Counted from the stretch's first letter, positions 32,428 to 42,497 are shown. The stretch is 64,000 nt of DNA from Flavobacteriales bacterium (GCA_003150615.1 QALN01000013.1:1-64000), one strand, 5' to 3'. The notes: a model not told the origin generated them from the sequence alone. Made by a program: numbers and translations.

Positions 32428-34764
32428 ATGTCCGCTATTAATGAGTATTTAAAGAGACTGGCTTCTATATTCGGAAGCATGGGTTTCTCCGTTCCACCAG
32501 ATGACTTCTCAGGGGTTGTGATAGACGGAAAGACGTATCCGGTCATGATGAGGAATGACGGGTGTTACGTGTACTTCGATGATAAAGGAGTAAAGAGACT
32601 TGTAAGCGATGTCCCTAGAAAGGACTATCAGTTCATTAACATCAAGGACGCGCGTGTGTCGATTGTCAACCAATGCTATCGCACGCCGGGTGGTCAGGTA
32701 GAGGCTCGTATCCATACCTATATGAATAATAAGGGAGAGATACTGGCCGAGAAGATATTTATCATCAACTCTTCAGATGTTGATACGCCTATTGGTACGG
32801 AATTGGACAAAGTTCCTGCCGAGTGGGTAGCTATAGATTGTAGCATAGCGGAGATGACCGATCGGGAGTTGATATTTGTAAGCAAATGTTATGCCACGGA
32901 AGGCGGTAAGGTTCAGATTGAGGGCGTGGAGTCGGTTGATCCCCGCCTGAACCCCGAGGTATCCCACTACGAGGTGGTGAATACGACCGACGATAGTAAC
33001 CCTATCGGTACGGAGTATGACAAGATACCTGATACATGGAATCGTATAGTATGTGATTTCCCTGATATGACTCAAAGGGAGATAATACCGGTTCTTAAAT
33101 GCTTTGATACCGGTACCGGGAGAGTACAGATAGAGGGATATAAGATATTTGATTATGAGATGGGTACCAGAAAGGAATGGTATCGCATCAAGCAAAGTAC
33201 CGATCCTGAGAATCCTGTAGGAGAATTTATCACTAATATAAGCGATGACTGGGTTGAGGTTGTTTGCGACTTCACGGATATGGAGGATCGGGATATTGAG
33301 GTAACTGTAGAATGTTATAAGACACCGGCCGGTAAGGTGAAACTGGAGGTTCTCACGTCATGGGACGGGAATATAGGGGTTAGGGATAAGAGTTATAAAG
33401 TCCTGGAGACTACCGATCCGTCACAGCCTGAGGGCGCCAGCTTCATTTCCTTGCCAGACACTTGGATAAGGGCTGTCTGCGATTTCGACGATATGGAAGA
33501 ACGTGACATTAGATCTTACATTGAATGCTACGATGGAGGTAACGGCCATGTCAAGCTTCGTAGGTTAGTTTCTTATGACTCCAAGATAAAGGCCAGATAT
33601 ACCCGTTTCGAAGTCCTTGAGTCGGATGACGCTGGCTTCGTCCCGGGGACCGACTTAGCTACCCTCCCAGAGAGTTTCTCTTTGGTCCCATGTGATTTTA
33701 CGGATATGGAGGATAGAAACGTTCAAGTATATCGTGAGTGTTATACTTTCAAAGGACAGCGTATTGAGGTGGATAAGGTTGTCTCTTATGACGGTGATCT
33801 AGGTGATAGGAAGGCCAAGTATATTGTACGTGAGAGCGAGGACGGCGCTATCTTAATAGATCAGGAATATGATGAGATCCCTTTTGGATGGAAGAAATCT
33901 CCTTGCGATCTTGAGAACCTTCGTGACAGGCATGTATCTTACTACGATCAGTGTTATGTCACGGAGAACGATAAACGGGTTAAGATCCATAATATTGTTA
34001 TATATAACTCTTTAGGATATGAGTGGTATCATTTCTATGAGGTTACGCAGTCAGAGGATGATAAATATGAGGTAGGCGATATTAACTCCTCTATGATTGA
34101 TAAATGGAGTAGGGTTGAGTGTGAGATGCCTGATATGGAGAATCGGTTCTTGGATACGACAGATACCTGCTATGATACAGGGAATGGAACGGTTAAGATA
34201 AGGCGTCAGGAGTCTATTGACTATAAGCTTAATGTCCGGGAGTTTGATTATAAGATCGTGGAGTCAACCGATCCTGATCATCCTACCGATACCACCCCTA
34301 CCCAAGATACGGTTAGTGGCTGGACGGTAATAAGCTGTGACCTTAATATCATGGAGGTAGATGACTGTTATGAGGTTGGTGGTCATAAAATCCATTTAAA
34401 GGGATTCAGGACGGTCAATCCGGCGTTACAGGATATTAAGTCCATATTGTATGTCGTATATTCCGACCATCCTGATTATAGTGCTGGTGATGAGCTTAAT
34501 TCTATTCCAGAGGGGGCTAAGGTCACGATCTGTGATTATGCGGATAAAAGCCAAAGGCATATGGTCCCGGTGCGCGAGTGCTATGAGGTAGCCGATGGCC
34601 GGTTCTATGTGGAGGGAAGCAGGTTGGTGGATAACAATATGGTCGTTGAGCGGATGTCGGTGATGGTGCTGGAGTCATCCTCCCAGACCTACCCGGTAGG
34701 TACGACGCTGACCTCCATTCCTGTTGGCGCTACTATCGTGGCTTGTTTATGTCAAACTTGTTAA
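32428..34764 (+). CDS. Ten-repeat fibre protein
   Basis: This 778-residue protein is built of about ten units of roughly 65-70 residues. Each carries an early CY-x-T-x-x-G-x-V segment, a mid GT..DK.P..W segment and a closing CDF.DMEDR segment. Regular beta repeats with conserved Cys suggest an extended shaft of a tail fibre or surface adhesin. The first 60 residues differ and may anchor to the virion. Expansion or loss of units by recombination is likely over evolution. It overlaps the next gene by 22 bases. The family name is not recognised. Confidence 0.7.
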   Translation: MSAINEYLKRLASIFGSMGFSVPPDDFSGVVIDGKTYPVMMRNDGCYVYFDDKGVKRLVSDVPRKDYQFINIKDARVSIVNQCYRTPGGQVEARIHTYMNNKGEILAEKIFIINSSDVDTPIGTELDKVPAEWVAIDCSIAEMTDRELIFVSKCYATEGGKVQIEGVESVDPRLNPEVSHYEVVNTTDDSNPIGTEYDKIPDTWNRIVCDFPDMTQREIIPVLKCFDTGTGRVQIEGYKIFDYEMGTRKEWYRIKQSTDPENPVGEFITNISDDWVEVVCDFTDMEDRDIEVTVECYKTPAGKVKLEVLTSWDGNIGVRDKSYKVLETTDPSQPEGASFISLPDTWIRAVCDFDDMEERDIRSYIECYDGGNGHVKLRRLVSYDSKIKARYTRFEVLESDDAGFVPGTDLATLPESFSLVPCDFTDMEDRNVQVYRECYTFKGQRIEVDKVVSYDGDLGDRKAKYIVRESEDGAILIDQEYDEIPFGWKKSPCDLENLRDRHVSYYDQCYVTENDKRVKIHNIVIYNSLGYEWYHFYEVTQSEDDKYEVGDINSSMIDKWSRVECEMPDMENRFLDTTDTCYDTGNGTVKIRRQESIDYKLNVREFDYKIVESTDPDHPTDTTPTQDTVSGWTVISCDLNIMEVDDCYEVGGHKIHLKGFRTVNPALQDIKSILYVVYSDHPDYSAGDELNSIPEGAKVTICDYADKSQRHMVPVRECYEVADGRFYVEGSRLVDNNMVVERMSVMVLESSSQTYPVGTTLTSIPVGATIVACLCQTC

Positions 34765-37169
34765 TCCGTGATGTTATGGTAAGAACATGCAATGATTATT
34801 ATATGATCGACGCCATGGCTGGCGGTGAGGTCATAAGGAAAAGGAAATATCGTCGTGAGAATACGATGATCGGATATAAGTGGTATGATTATAATGGGGT
34901 TGAGGTTATCGACCCCATTGAGATATCACGTCTTGATAGTCTGGCCACCAAACATCAGCGTGTGGATCAGGCTTACGATGACCATGCTGTTTTCATGTCA
35001 TCAACCAACTACGTTAATAGCGTATCTGGTATACCTATGGACAAACATATGGTTGTAGTCGAATGGAGGCCGGAAAGCGAACAGGGGTTTGTTACGATGG
35101 CTCATGAGCAAGGTCTGGAAGGTGATAGCTATTATATCGTTGTCATCAATACAGGTGATAAGCAAGCCACGATCTATACTCCGGTAGACCCGGAGGAGCC
35201 AAAAGAAGGCGCTACCCGTGCCGAAGATGACGCCAGCGTCTCTGTTGGAGGATCGTACGTATCTATATCTCCAAGGCAAGTGGAGAGAATAAGAGTCACG
35301 TTTAGGGGCGGGAAGTGGTATTATGAGCTGGTGACTAAAACATATCCTAGCAATACCGGTGGTATTAAGATCGGTGACGTGGATTTCGTTACGTTCAGAT
35401 ATTTGTGGGACGAAAGTTCAGGAAGGGATTTGGATACCATGACAGAGGCTCTTAACTCGAATGTTCCTACCATAGATAATTTAGGCGTAGGATTCGCTGG
35501 TCCCGGTAATAATGACGATCATGTAAGAAGCGTACTTAAATGGGGAGGAGACAATACCGGATCAGGCAAGGAATGTGTATGGATGTCGGTAAAGGATCTT
35601 CGTGCTCAATATTATGATATATTACCTGAAGAGACTCAGTTTATAGCCTACTCCACATGGTTTGGATCCAGAGGTACTGGTAAGTGTTCTTTTGAGCTTG
35701 TAGGGTATAAGGGCGGTACGATGAGACAGGATGGGTATAACTTTATCAATACCGGAGGATCTGTCGTGTATCAAAACACATATGATTTTATATGCAATAC
35801 TAGTAAGGGGGCAAGTACATATAAGACTTCTTATCAGAAAGTAGCCCGTATTACTTATAATAAGCTCACCAATGAGGTCTATATGTCTATAGGCGATGCT
35901 ATAGATCAGGAGGATAATTATGATAAGCTGGAGCGGGAGATCAATAATATAAAGGAAAGACTTAGCGATGTCGAGAGCGAGTTGGCTGTCGTAAGACGTA
36001 TAGCCGAGGGCAAGAACACGGCGTATATCTTTGATACGGTCGATGCCATGAATGAGTGGCTGGCGGTTCCGGAGAACACGGCTAAGCTCCGTGTGGGGGA
36101 CAGCTTCTGGATCAGGGAGCAGGATGTGCCTGATTATTGGTGGGATGGAGCTCAGGCTTTAGAGCAGGAAGGTCCGAAGGTGGATTTGTCTCCTTATTAT
36201 ACGAAAGATGAGATTAATAATATTGTTAATGATATCAACCAGAAGATAGAGGATAAGAGTACGTCGATCATCTTTGATACCTATATCCAGATGAAGTCTT
36301 TTGTGGATGATCCTACCAATGCCGACAAGCTTAAGGAAGGTACCATCTTGTTGATACGAGAGAAAAACGTACCTGATTATTATTACGATGGAGCTGGGAT
36401 AGTTAAGATGGAGGCTGACGTAGAACAATGTCTTTACGTTACTTTAGCCAATAAGCCTACGGAAAGCACCGTTAGTTATACCCAAGATCGGGAGGTGACT
36501 GATTTCGCTCCTGGAGCTATAGCTAGATGGGTTGACGCTGACGGTAATGACGTGTTCTATAAGCTTGTGGAGGTAGTAGGAGGCAAGGCTAAGTGGATTA
36601 CCCTTATCGATACTAAATACGGTAATGTGACGCTACAGAGCACTTATGACAAGAACTATGAGATCGTGAATATCGTATCTGGATCACGTTTACAAGCTAT
36701 AAATAGCGATAAGGATGAGATCAAGTTCGTTAATAGCGCTACCGGTAATGTTACTGTCGTGTTGAATGGTACCGTATCAGGGGGAGCCAAGAAACTTACG
36801 AGCCTGTTGGCCGTGAACGAGGTGGTTCTTACACCGGGGGCGGCGGCATCCTTTACCCGTACCGGCGAGAACTTCACCCTTTCCGATCTTTTTGGCGTTA
36901 CTATCTTCCCGGATCTGGCGGATGCCAATCGTGAGGGTGAGTGGGTAATGAGCGTAGGTGTAACCGGAAAACCGATCCTTATGGAGGTAAAGGAGATGAG
37001 GAAATGGGATGAGAGTATTGTCAGGGAACTTACTATTGATGAGCTTAACGAGAAGTTCCCTAACGTGGATATCGGATTCGCTGTCGTATGCAAGACCATC
37101 AACAAAGTATATGAGATGGTTAATGGATATAAGGAATGGGTGTCTTATGATATAACCTCAATTAATTAA
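34743..37169 (+). CDS. Multidomain tail-fibre/baseplate-like protein
   Basis: The protein has 808 residues. Residues 1-55 act as an attachment part. Residues 210-390 (FVTFRYLWDESSGRDLDTMT ... VYMSIGDAI) form a domain that recurs in the BACON protein at 61051-61770. A short coiled coil (residues 395-420) precedes two copies of a small module (TAYIFDTVDAMNEWL and TSIIFDTYIQMKSFV, each ending VPDYwwDG/yyDG). The last 200 residues are beta-rich. The plan is that of a trimeric host-recognition fibre. It precedes three adhesin paralogs that probably work with it. Confidence 0.65.
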   Translation: MFMSNLLIRDVMVRTCNDYYMIDAMAGGEVIRKRKYRRENTMIGYKWYDYNGVEVIDPIEISRLDSLATKHQRVDQAYDDHAVFMSSTNYVNSVSGIPMDKHMVVVEWRPESEQGFVTMAHEQGLEGDSYYIVVINTGDKQATIYTPVDPEEPKEGATRAEDDASVSVGGSYVSISPRQVERIRVTFRGGKWYYELVTKTYPSNTGGIKIGDVDFVTFRYLWDESSGRDLDTMTEALNSNVPTIDNLGVGFAGPGNNDDHVRSVLKWGGDNTGSGKECVWMSVKDLRAQYYDILPEETQFIAYSTWFGSRGTGKCSFELVGYKGGTMRQDGYNFINTGGSVVYQNTYDFICNTSKGASTYKTSYQKVARITYNKLTNEVYMSIGDAIDQEDNYDKLEREINNIKERLSDVESELAVVRRIAEGKNTAYIFDTVDAMNEWLAVPENTAKLRVGDSFWIREQDVPDYWWDGAQALEQEGPKVDLSPYYTKDEINNIVNDINQKIEDKSTSIIFDTYIQMKSFVDDPTNADKLKEGTILLIREKNVPDYYYDGAGIVKMEADVEQCLYVTLANKPTESTVSYTQDREVTDFAPGAIARWVDADGNDVFYKLVEVVGGKAKWITLIDTKYGNVTLQSTYDKNYEIVNIVSGSRLQAINSDKDEIKFVNSATGNVTVVLNGTVSGGAKKLTSLLAVNEVVLTPGAAASFTRTGENFTLSDLFGVTIFPDLADANREGEWVMSVGVTGKPILMEVKEMRKWDESIVRELTIDELNEKFPNVDIGFAVVCKTINKVYEMVNGYKEWVSYDITSIN

Positions 37170-37173
37170 TATT

Positions 37174-38739
37174 ATGGCTTTTTTGGCAGGATACGACACG
37201 GTAGCGCCCTATGTCACGTTTATAGTGAATGAGGATAGGTTCCCTTGTTATGATGGTAAGGGTGCTGATTATATACCCGATCCGATAATATCAGCGGATG
37301 CTTTTAATCGCAGTCTTAGGTTCTCGACAAGAAAGCCAGGATTCGTGGACGTTGATTGGGGAGACGGGACAAAGGATCAATATCCTTTAGTTAAGGTATC
37401 TGATGGTAGTTATAGGATTGTATTCAGGTCTCTTGACATTGAGTATAAGAAGAATCCGGATGATACCGTATGGTGGTATAAGAAAGAGGATGGCTCACAA
37501 TACATACCGGTTCCCCCACATAAGTATAGCGATATCAGGCGTAGGGAGGTTACGATGAGGTTCTCTAACGTAATTGATGGGGAATTTAATATGGATGGTA
37601 TTGTCCTTCATGAGTTCCCTATAACTAATCTTCCTGATATAACTTATTTTGCTGTGGTTAGATCCGTTTTAAAAAATGGAGATATTCCATATGACAGGAT
37701 AAGCAAGAGCGTTAATCTTCGTAATATACAGATGGGAACTTTTTCTCATTCTGGTGTATGGAGTAATTGGCCAGAAGGTTTTTTGAACATGAAAAACCTG
37801 AGGTATTTCGGATGCAATAGCGTTTTTAATTTCGGGGATGATCCTGATTCTAATTGGAGAAGGTTCTCTGAATGGAAGAATCTTGCCGAGTTTAATTTCA
37901 ATTGGTGTAACATCCCTTCTTATGATCCTGCTTTTAATTCTATTCCGGCTGTGAATATAAGTATTATAAGCGATAGGAATAATATATCTGTATTTGATGA
38001 GGTGGATAAGGTAGGGGATGATAAGGCGGGCGTTACTTTTATGGGTAATGGTAGCTCATGGAAACAAGATCTGGTAGGAGGGAAGTTAAATAAGATCCAT
38101 AATATGTATTGTTCTTCAAGTACGGTGCCGGTAGACGATCTTCCGGATTACTTGTATGAGATAAGGGAATTTAGGATATGGAATTTGCGTGATGGTGGTA
38201 GATTTATAAATACGCAGGAGAGGGCTGATACGTTCGTTAACACGTTTTATGATAAGATGATGTCCTGGGATTATATAACGATGTCTCAGGTGGCTTCTGA
38301 CGGTAACAGGAATCAGTTTTATAAACTTACCTTAGATTTATATGCTGCCGTATCTCCTACTAATAAGAGACCGTCTGGCGTTTATCAGGCTCCTAATGGG
38401 TTTGTCAAGGGGGTTAGTAATGGTAATCCTACGACGCCTATGGAGAAGGTGTATGTGCTTACCAACAACTACGGGCAGACATGGGTCTTGGCCCCTGCCC
38501 CAGCTTCTAAGGCCGCCCTTACGAGGGCAAGGCGGGCGGGGAAGACTAGGATCGCCCCGTTCGTCCTTGGCGTAAAGGACGGTCATGTATCCGTATTCAG
38601 CGGAGACGTGTTGGATGATAATATGAGTAAGTATAATTTCGCCGACAAATACGAGGCTATGGATATCTGTAACGATCTGGGATTGGACAGCTCACCGGTT
38701 GTCGAGTATTTCAGGAGAATAGAGGAGGGAGAGGTATGA
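37174..38739 (+). CDS. Leucine-rich-repeat-like adhesin, paralog 1
   Basis: This 521-residue protein is the first of three tandem paralogs. Residues 1-150 form a beta domain with the conserved VDWGDGTKDQYP and WWYKKEDGSQYIPVPPHKY. Residues 150-330 are LRR-like (LRYFGCNSVFNFGD, NLAEFNFNWCNI). Residues 360-430 share NQFYKLTLDLYAA, then a PSG-x-x-QAP-x-GF-x-KG block and TPMEKVYVLTNNYG. They probably bind host surface polysaccharide or protein. The gene overlaps the next by 4 bases. No named family beyond the LRR-like pattern is certain. Confidence 0.7.
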   Translation: MAFLAGYDTVAPYVTFIVNEDRFPCYDGKGADYIPDPIISADAFNRSLRFSTRKPGFVDVDWGDGTKDQYPLVKVSDGSYRIVFRSLDIEYKKNPDDTVWWYKKEDGSQYIPVPPHKYSDIRRREVTMRFSNVIDGEFNMDGIVLHEFPITNLPDITYFAVVRSVLKNGDIPYDRISKSVNLRNIQMGTFSHSGVWSNWPEGFLNMKNLRYFGCNSVFNFGDDPDSNWRRFSEWKNLAEFNFNWCNIPSYDPAFNSIPAVNISIISDRNNISVFDEVDKVGDDKAGVTFMGNGSSWKQDLVGGKLNKIHNMYCSSSTVPVDDLPDYLYEIREFRIWNLRDGGRFINTQERADTFVNTFYDKMMSWDYITMSQVASDGNRNQFYKLTLDLYAAVSPTNKRPSGVYQAPNGFVKGVSNGNPTTPMEKVYVLTNNYGQTWVLAPAPASKAALTRARRAGKTRIAPFVLGVKDGHVSVFSGDVLDDNMSKYNFADKYEAMDICNDLGLDSSPVVEYFRRIEEGEV

Positions 38740-40352
38740 AGTTGATATGCAAGGATACGAATAAAAACTCTATAACCTTTTTTACTAAAGGCAAATATGC
38801 TTTTAGGGGCGTTAACAGGAATGATACTACTGATGACGTGCCTGATCCTATATTGGATATTGATAATTACAATGAAAGTATACAGTTTTATTCCAAGACC
38901 CCAGGAATGTGTGAGGTCGATTGGGGTGACGGGAATAAAGAGCAATTCCCTTTCGTGAAGGATAGGAGCGAATCCATATACGGGCGATATAGGTTGATGT
39001 TCAGGAGAAGGGATATAAGTTATCGTAAGAATCCGGATAGCCATCCATGGTGGTTTTATAAGGAAGATGGGAGTGAGTATATCCCTGCGCCTAATCATGC
39101 TTACGCTGATGGGCTAGATAAAGAGCGGGTCATTACCATGACTTTTACGAATGATATTACATACGTTCAAACAGCAAGGATAATGATGGTAGAATTCCCG
39201 ATATTAGACGCCCCAAGTATTATCAACTTAATCTTATCCATTACCGGCGAGGGTAATATAACCGATATTCCTAAAGATAGGATACGTAGATCGGTAAATA
39301 TAGAGTATATAACACTTAATGAATTAGGTGTAGGGACATTGACATCCATACCAGACGATTGGGATAGGTTGACTAAGTTAAAAGGCATTAATTTAAGTAG
39401 AACGGCTGATTTTAATGATACGGAGTCTTCTAATATAAGGAAATTCCCCTCTATGTGGCCTAATCTTGTAACATTATCTTTGGCAGGTTGCAGGGTTAGG
39501 GTATATCCAAGGGAATGGCTGTCTTTTAGCAAGCTAAAAGAATTATATATATCCCCGGGAGTGGCCATGCCATCGTTTGACCCTAATACATGCCCGGCTA
39601 TGGATGAGGTGGATAAGATAAATCCTAGCTTAAGGACCTTCGACCATATAAATAGATGGTATGGGGCTGTCGTGAGCTGGCATCCGTATATGATCGGCAA
39701 GGGGCTGGAAAATATCACTAGCCTTGACGCCTCACATAGCTATAGTAATATAGATGTAAGTAATCTACCGGATTATATATATGAGATGAGATCTATGAGT
39801 AGTTTTTATATGTATATCTCCTTGTCAACCCAAAGTCGATGTGATACGTTTATATCAACATTATATGAGAAGGTGATGGGGTTTGATTATCTCACTATGT
39901 CTTCCTCTGCTTCCGATGGCAAAAGGAATCAGTTTTATGGATTGTATCTAAGTATGTATTTTACTACCAATCCTGTTGATAAAAGGCCTAGTGGCGTATT
40001 ACAGGCACCTTCTGGTTTTATAAAGGGTCAGTCTAATGGCTCTCCATCGACTCCTATGGAGATGGTTTATGTGCTTATGAATAATTATGGATGGAGGTTT
40101 AGTATGGCGCCAGAGGCTTCGGTGTTAAGGTCAATACGATCTTCTGATATTGACACGAGGTCGTATAAGCCATATAAGCTTATCGTATTTGACGATGGGC
40201 GTACCTTTGTAGGCAATGGAGATGTTTTAGCTCATGATACGGATAAGGTATTATCGTTTGGGGGTCAACCAGAAGGGGAGTATTTATGTGATTCTATGGG
40301 ATTGGACAGGAATGTTATTGTAGAATATTTTAACAAGATAGGTAATGGCTAA
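38736..40352 (+). CDS. Leucine-rich-repeat-like adhesin, paralog 2
   Basis: This 538-residue protein has the same plan as paralog 1. An N-terminal domain carries VDWGDGNKEQFPFV and a WWFYKEDGSEYIP block, followed by a leucine-rich central part (NLVTLSLAGCRVRVYP, KLKELYISPGV) and the conserved C-terminal NQFYGLYLSMYF and TPMEMVYVLMNNYG segments. The central part has diverged most between paralogs, as expected for the receptor-facing surface. It overlaps both neighbours by 4-8 bases, so the three are translated as a set. Confidence 0.7.
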   Translation: MKLICKDTNKNSITFFTKGKYAFRGVNRNDTTDDVPDPILDIDNYNESIQFYSKTPGMCEVDWGDGNKEQFPFVKDRSESIYGRYRLMFRRRDISYRKNPDSHPWWFYKEDGSEYIPAPNHAYADGLDKERVITMTFTNDITYVQTARIMMVEFPILDAPSIINLILSITGEGNITDIPKDRIRRSVNIEYITLNELGVGTLTSIPDDWDRLTKLKGINLSRTADFNDTESSNIRKFPSMWPNLVTLSLAGCRVRVYPREWLSFSKLKELYISPGVAMPSFDPNTCPAMDEVDKINPSLRTFDHINRWYGAVVSWHPYMIGKGLENITSLDASHSYSNIDVSNLPDYIYEMRSMSSFYMYISLSTQSRCDTFISTLYEKVMGFDYLTMSSSASDGKRNQFYGLYLSMYFTTNPVDKRPSGVLQAPSGFIKGQSNGSPSTPMEMVYVLMNNYGWRFSMAPEASVLRSIRSSDIDTRSYKPYKLIVFDDGRTFVGNGDVLAHDTDKVLSFGGQPEGEYLCDSMGLDRNVIVEYFNKIGNG

Positions 40353-41721
40353 GACATTATATAAATATGAGGCTTCATCAAATAAGTTCGTGTGGTTCAC
40401 TACATGGGATAGGGCACTTAGGAATTATTATACTGATGATTATAATTATGTACCCGATCCTGTGGTTGGTAATCCTTATAATACGTTTGTTGAGTTTAGA
40501 TCCAGAAAGCCCGGTATGGCTAATGTGGATTGGGGGGATGGAATAAAGGAACAGTTTCCTATGACCAAGGTACAAGGGCAGGATAATTATCGTATCATAT
40601 TCCGTTCTTTGGCAATACAACACAAGAAAAAACCCAATACTACGTGGTGGTTCAGGGAGGAGGATGGATCGCAATATGTACCTGTGGATAATCATGCTTA
40701 CGCTGATGGGAGGAGGGACGTACAACGGGCTGTGTCGATAGATTTTACTTGTGATATTTATTATGCCAATATTGGAACTTGTAAGATGACGGCTTTCCCG
40801 ATCGTAGATATTCCAGGTCTTGAATTTTTGGTCGTATCGCATACGATGTATGTTAATGATGGCATACCGGTAGATAAATTGTCGAGATCTAATAAATTAA
40901 TTTATATAGAGCTTTCAAATGTAGGGCAAAGAATGACTGAAATGCCTGAAGCTATAACTAGTAAGACTGAGGTGTATTATTTAGGTATGTTTAATATGCT
41001 TGATCTTAGGGATATAGAATCTAGCGGGATAAGGAATATAAAGAATATGAAAAATCTTCAAACCCTTGAATTGTCTTCATGTTATTTGGATAGGTATATA
41101 AAGGAGTTTAATGATCTTCCTAAATTAACTTCGTTGAGAATGAATCCTGGTCCTTCTGATATGTGGAATTATTTTGATATAAATACCCTTCCTTCTTTCG
41201 AGGTAGATAAGATAAATCCTAACATTAATGATTTTTCTTTTTTAAATGACTGGGTAAGTGGAGAAAGGAGGACGGGTTGGAATGATGATAATATGTCTGG
41301 AAGGGGATTGGAGCATCTTACTAGTTTCATTGCAACTAATAGCAATAGTCTTAGAATGGATAAGCTTCCGGATTATATTTATGAGATGAGGGCTATTACA
41401 GGGTTTAACGTGAATGCATCCACTCATAGCCAAAAAAGATCAGATGATTTCGTGAACTCTTTCTACGACCTTGTTGTAGGATGGGATCAGATTACTATGA
41501 CATCCGTGGCTAAGGATGGGAAGAGGAACCAGTTCTATAGTCTTTCGGTAAGCATGTATAATGCTATTTATCCAACCGAAAACCAGCGTCCTTCCGGCAC
41601 GGAGCAGGCCCCCGAGGGATTCGTGAAAGGCCAGTCCAACGGATCTCCCGCTACGCCTATGGAGAAAATATATGTATTAAAAAATAATTACGCTCAGAAA
41701 TGGACGATAAAACCGGAATAA
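40345..41721 (+). CDS. Leucine-rich-repeat-like adhesin, paralog 3 (shorter)
   Basis: This 458-residue third paralog keeps the N-terminal VDWGDGIKEQFP block, the leucine-rich middle (LQTLELSSCYLDRYI, LTSLRMNPGPSD) and the C-terminal NQFYSLSVSMYN and TPMEKIYVLKNNY. It ends about 65-75 residues earlier than paralogs 1 and 2, just after KWTIKPE. Immediately downstream is a disrupted glycine-rich adhesin frame with a ten-G tract, so this end of the array is rearranged. The stop is followed within two bases by the ATG of that broken frame. Confidence 0.7.
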   Translation: MAKTLYKYEASSNKFVWFTTWDRALRNYYTDDYNYVPDPVVGNPYNTFVEFRSRKPGMANVDWGDGIKEQFPMTKVQGQDNYRIIFRSLAIQHKKKPNTTWWFREEDGSQYVPVDNHAYADGRRDVQRAVSIDFTCDIYYANIGTCKMTAFPIVDIPGLEFLVVSHTMYVNDGIPVDKLSRSNKLIYIELSNVGQRMTEMPEAITSKTEVYYLGMFNMLDLRDIESSGIRNIKNMKNLQTLELSSCYLDRYIKEFNDLPKLTSLRMNPGPSDMWNYFDINTLPSFEVDKINPNINDFSFLNDWVSGERRTGWNDDNMSGRGLEHLTSFIATNSNSLRMDKLPDYIYEMRAITGFNVNASTHSQKRSDDFVNSFYDLVVGWDQITMTSVAKDGKRNQFYSLSVSMYNAIYPTENQRPSGTEQAPEGFVKGQSNGSPATPMEKIYVLKNNYAQKWTIKPE

Positions 41722-41722
41722 T

Positions 41723-42046
41723 ATGTTTAATATTAGTGTTTTAAAATATAAATGGGGGGGGGGTAAAATCCTGTTTGCTTTATGATGAGAAGAAGGATGC
41801 TACCCAAGAGGATGGGGTTTTGGCTTTTTATCCGGAGGTAAAGGTGGCAATCACGGAGGAGGTGATGGAGCTGGAGCTAAGGATGTTGAGGGCGCTATTA
41901 TTAATGGCGAAAATGGAGGTAATGCCACTTATTATGGTGGTGGCGGAGGAGGAGCCTCTAAAGCTTCTAATAATGGGTCCGCAGGCGGTCGAGGAGGATC
42001 AGGTTATCGTGGTATTGTTATTTTGCATTATTTAAAAAATGGATGA
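41723..42046 (+). pseudogene. Broken or phase-off glycine-rich tail adhesin
   Basis: The frame from ATG 41723 reads MFNISVLKYKWGGGKILFAL and meets two tandem TGA codons at 41783-41788. The same frame then continues as a typical phage-fibre glycine-rich tip (GGKGGNHGGGDGAGA ... GGRGGSGYRGIVILHY) to a stop at 42044. A ten-G tract at 41754-41763 lies in the start. The overlapping 41775 frame is open but its composition is atypical. Either a decayed gene, or a gene whose expression needs tract slippage plus a second shift. As sequenced it is not translatable as one protein. Confidence 0.6.
41754..41763 (+). repeat. Mononucleotide tract of ten G at an ATG
   Basis: As at 2604-2613, ten consecutive G begin at the G of an ATG (codon 41752). 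With ten G that ATG reads four codons and then TAA; with eleven it opens into the 41775 frame. Confidence 0.75.
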
Positions 42047-42497
42047 TATGAATAGATATGATATTATAAGAGAACTAGGTTCTTATTTTGATATAGTTGA
42101 ATTGGTGTGTCCTCATACTTACAATAAGTGGAAGGAAAGATCGTGGCAGTTCCTTGACACAGAGTTTCTCCATAATCTTCTTATATTGCGGAGGGATATA
42201 ATCAAACAGCCTATGTATTGTAATAACTGGGATAAGCAAGGACAGTTTTCCCAGCGTGGTCTTAGATGCAACATGTGCCAGATCGTCAAGGATAAGAAGG
42301 ATGTTTATCTATCCGCTCATGTATTGGGTAAGGCCGGTGATTTCGATGTCAAGTCGATGACGGCGGAACAAGCCAGAGGTTTGATTTTAGATCATCAGGA
42401 TATGCTTCCATATCCTTTTAGGCTTGAGGGTAAGGTGAATTGGTTGCATTTTGATAGTCTTGACACGAGGAACGGTATACATGCCGTGGTGTTTTAG
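42039..42497 (+). CDS. Endolysin, M15-type peptidase
   Basis: This 152-residue protein has the zinc-peptidase pattern of the M15 (D-Ala-D-Ala carboxypeptidase / L-Ala-D-Glu peptidase) family: LSAHVLGKAGDFD with His94 and Asp101/103, and NWLHFDSLD with His137. It cuts the peptide stems of peptidoglycan at the end of infection. It has no signal peptide, so it needs a holin; the next gene is a strong candidate. An alternative start (42048) would lose three residues. It overlaps the end of the broken glycine-rich frame. Confidence 0.85.
   Translation: MDDMNRYDIIRELGSYFDIVELVCPHTYNKWKERSWQFLDTEFLHNLLILRRDIIKQPMYCNNWDKQGQFSQRGLRCNMCQIVKDKKDVYLSAHVLGKAGDFDVKSMTAEQARGLILDHQDMLPYPFRLEGKVNWLHFDSLDTRNGIHAVVF

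Noticed and set aside
41783..41788. Recoded TGA (alternative genetic code)
   Set aside because: Several clear genes, such as the portal and the DUF5977 short fibre, end in TGA with tight junctions to the next gene, so TGA is a normal stop here.
41775..42035. An 86-residue protein starting at TTG 41775
   Set aside because: Its Met/Glu/Leu-rich composition is what results from reading a glycine-rich fibre tip in the wrong frame. The glycine frame is the meaningful one.
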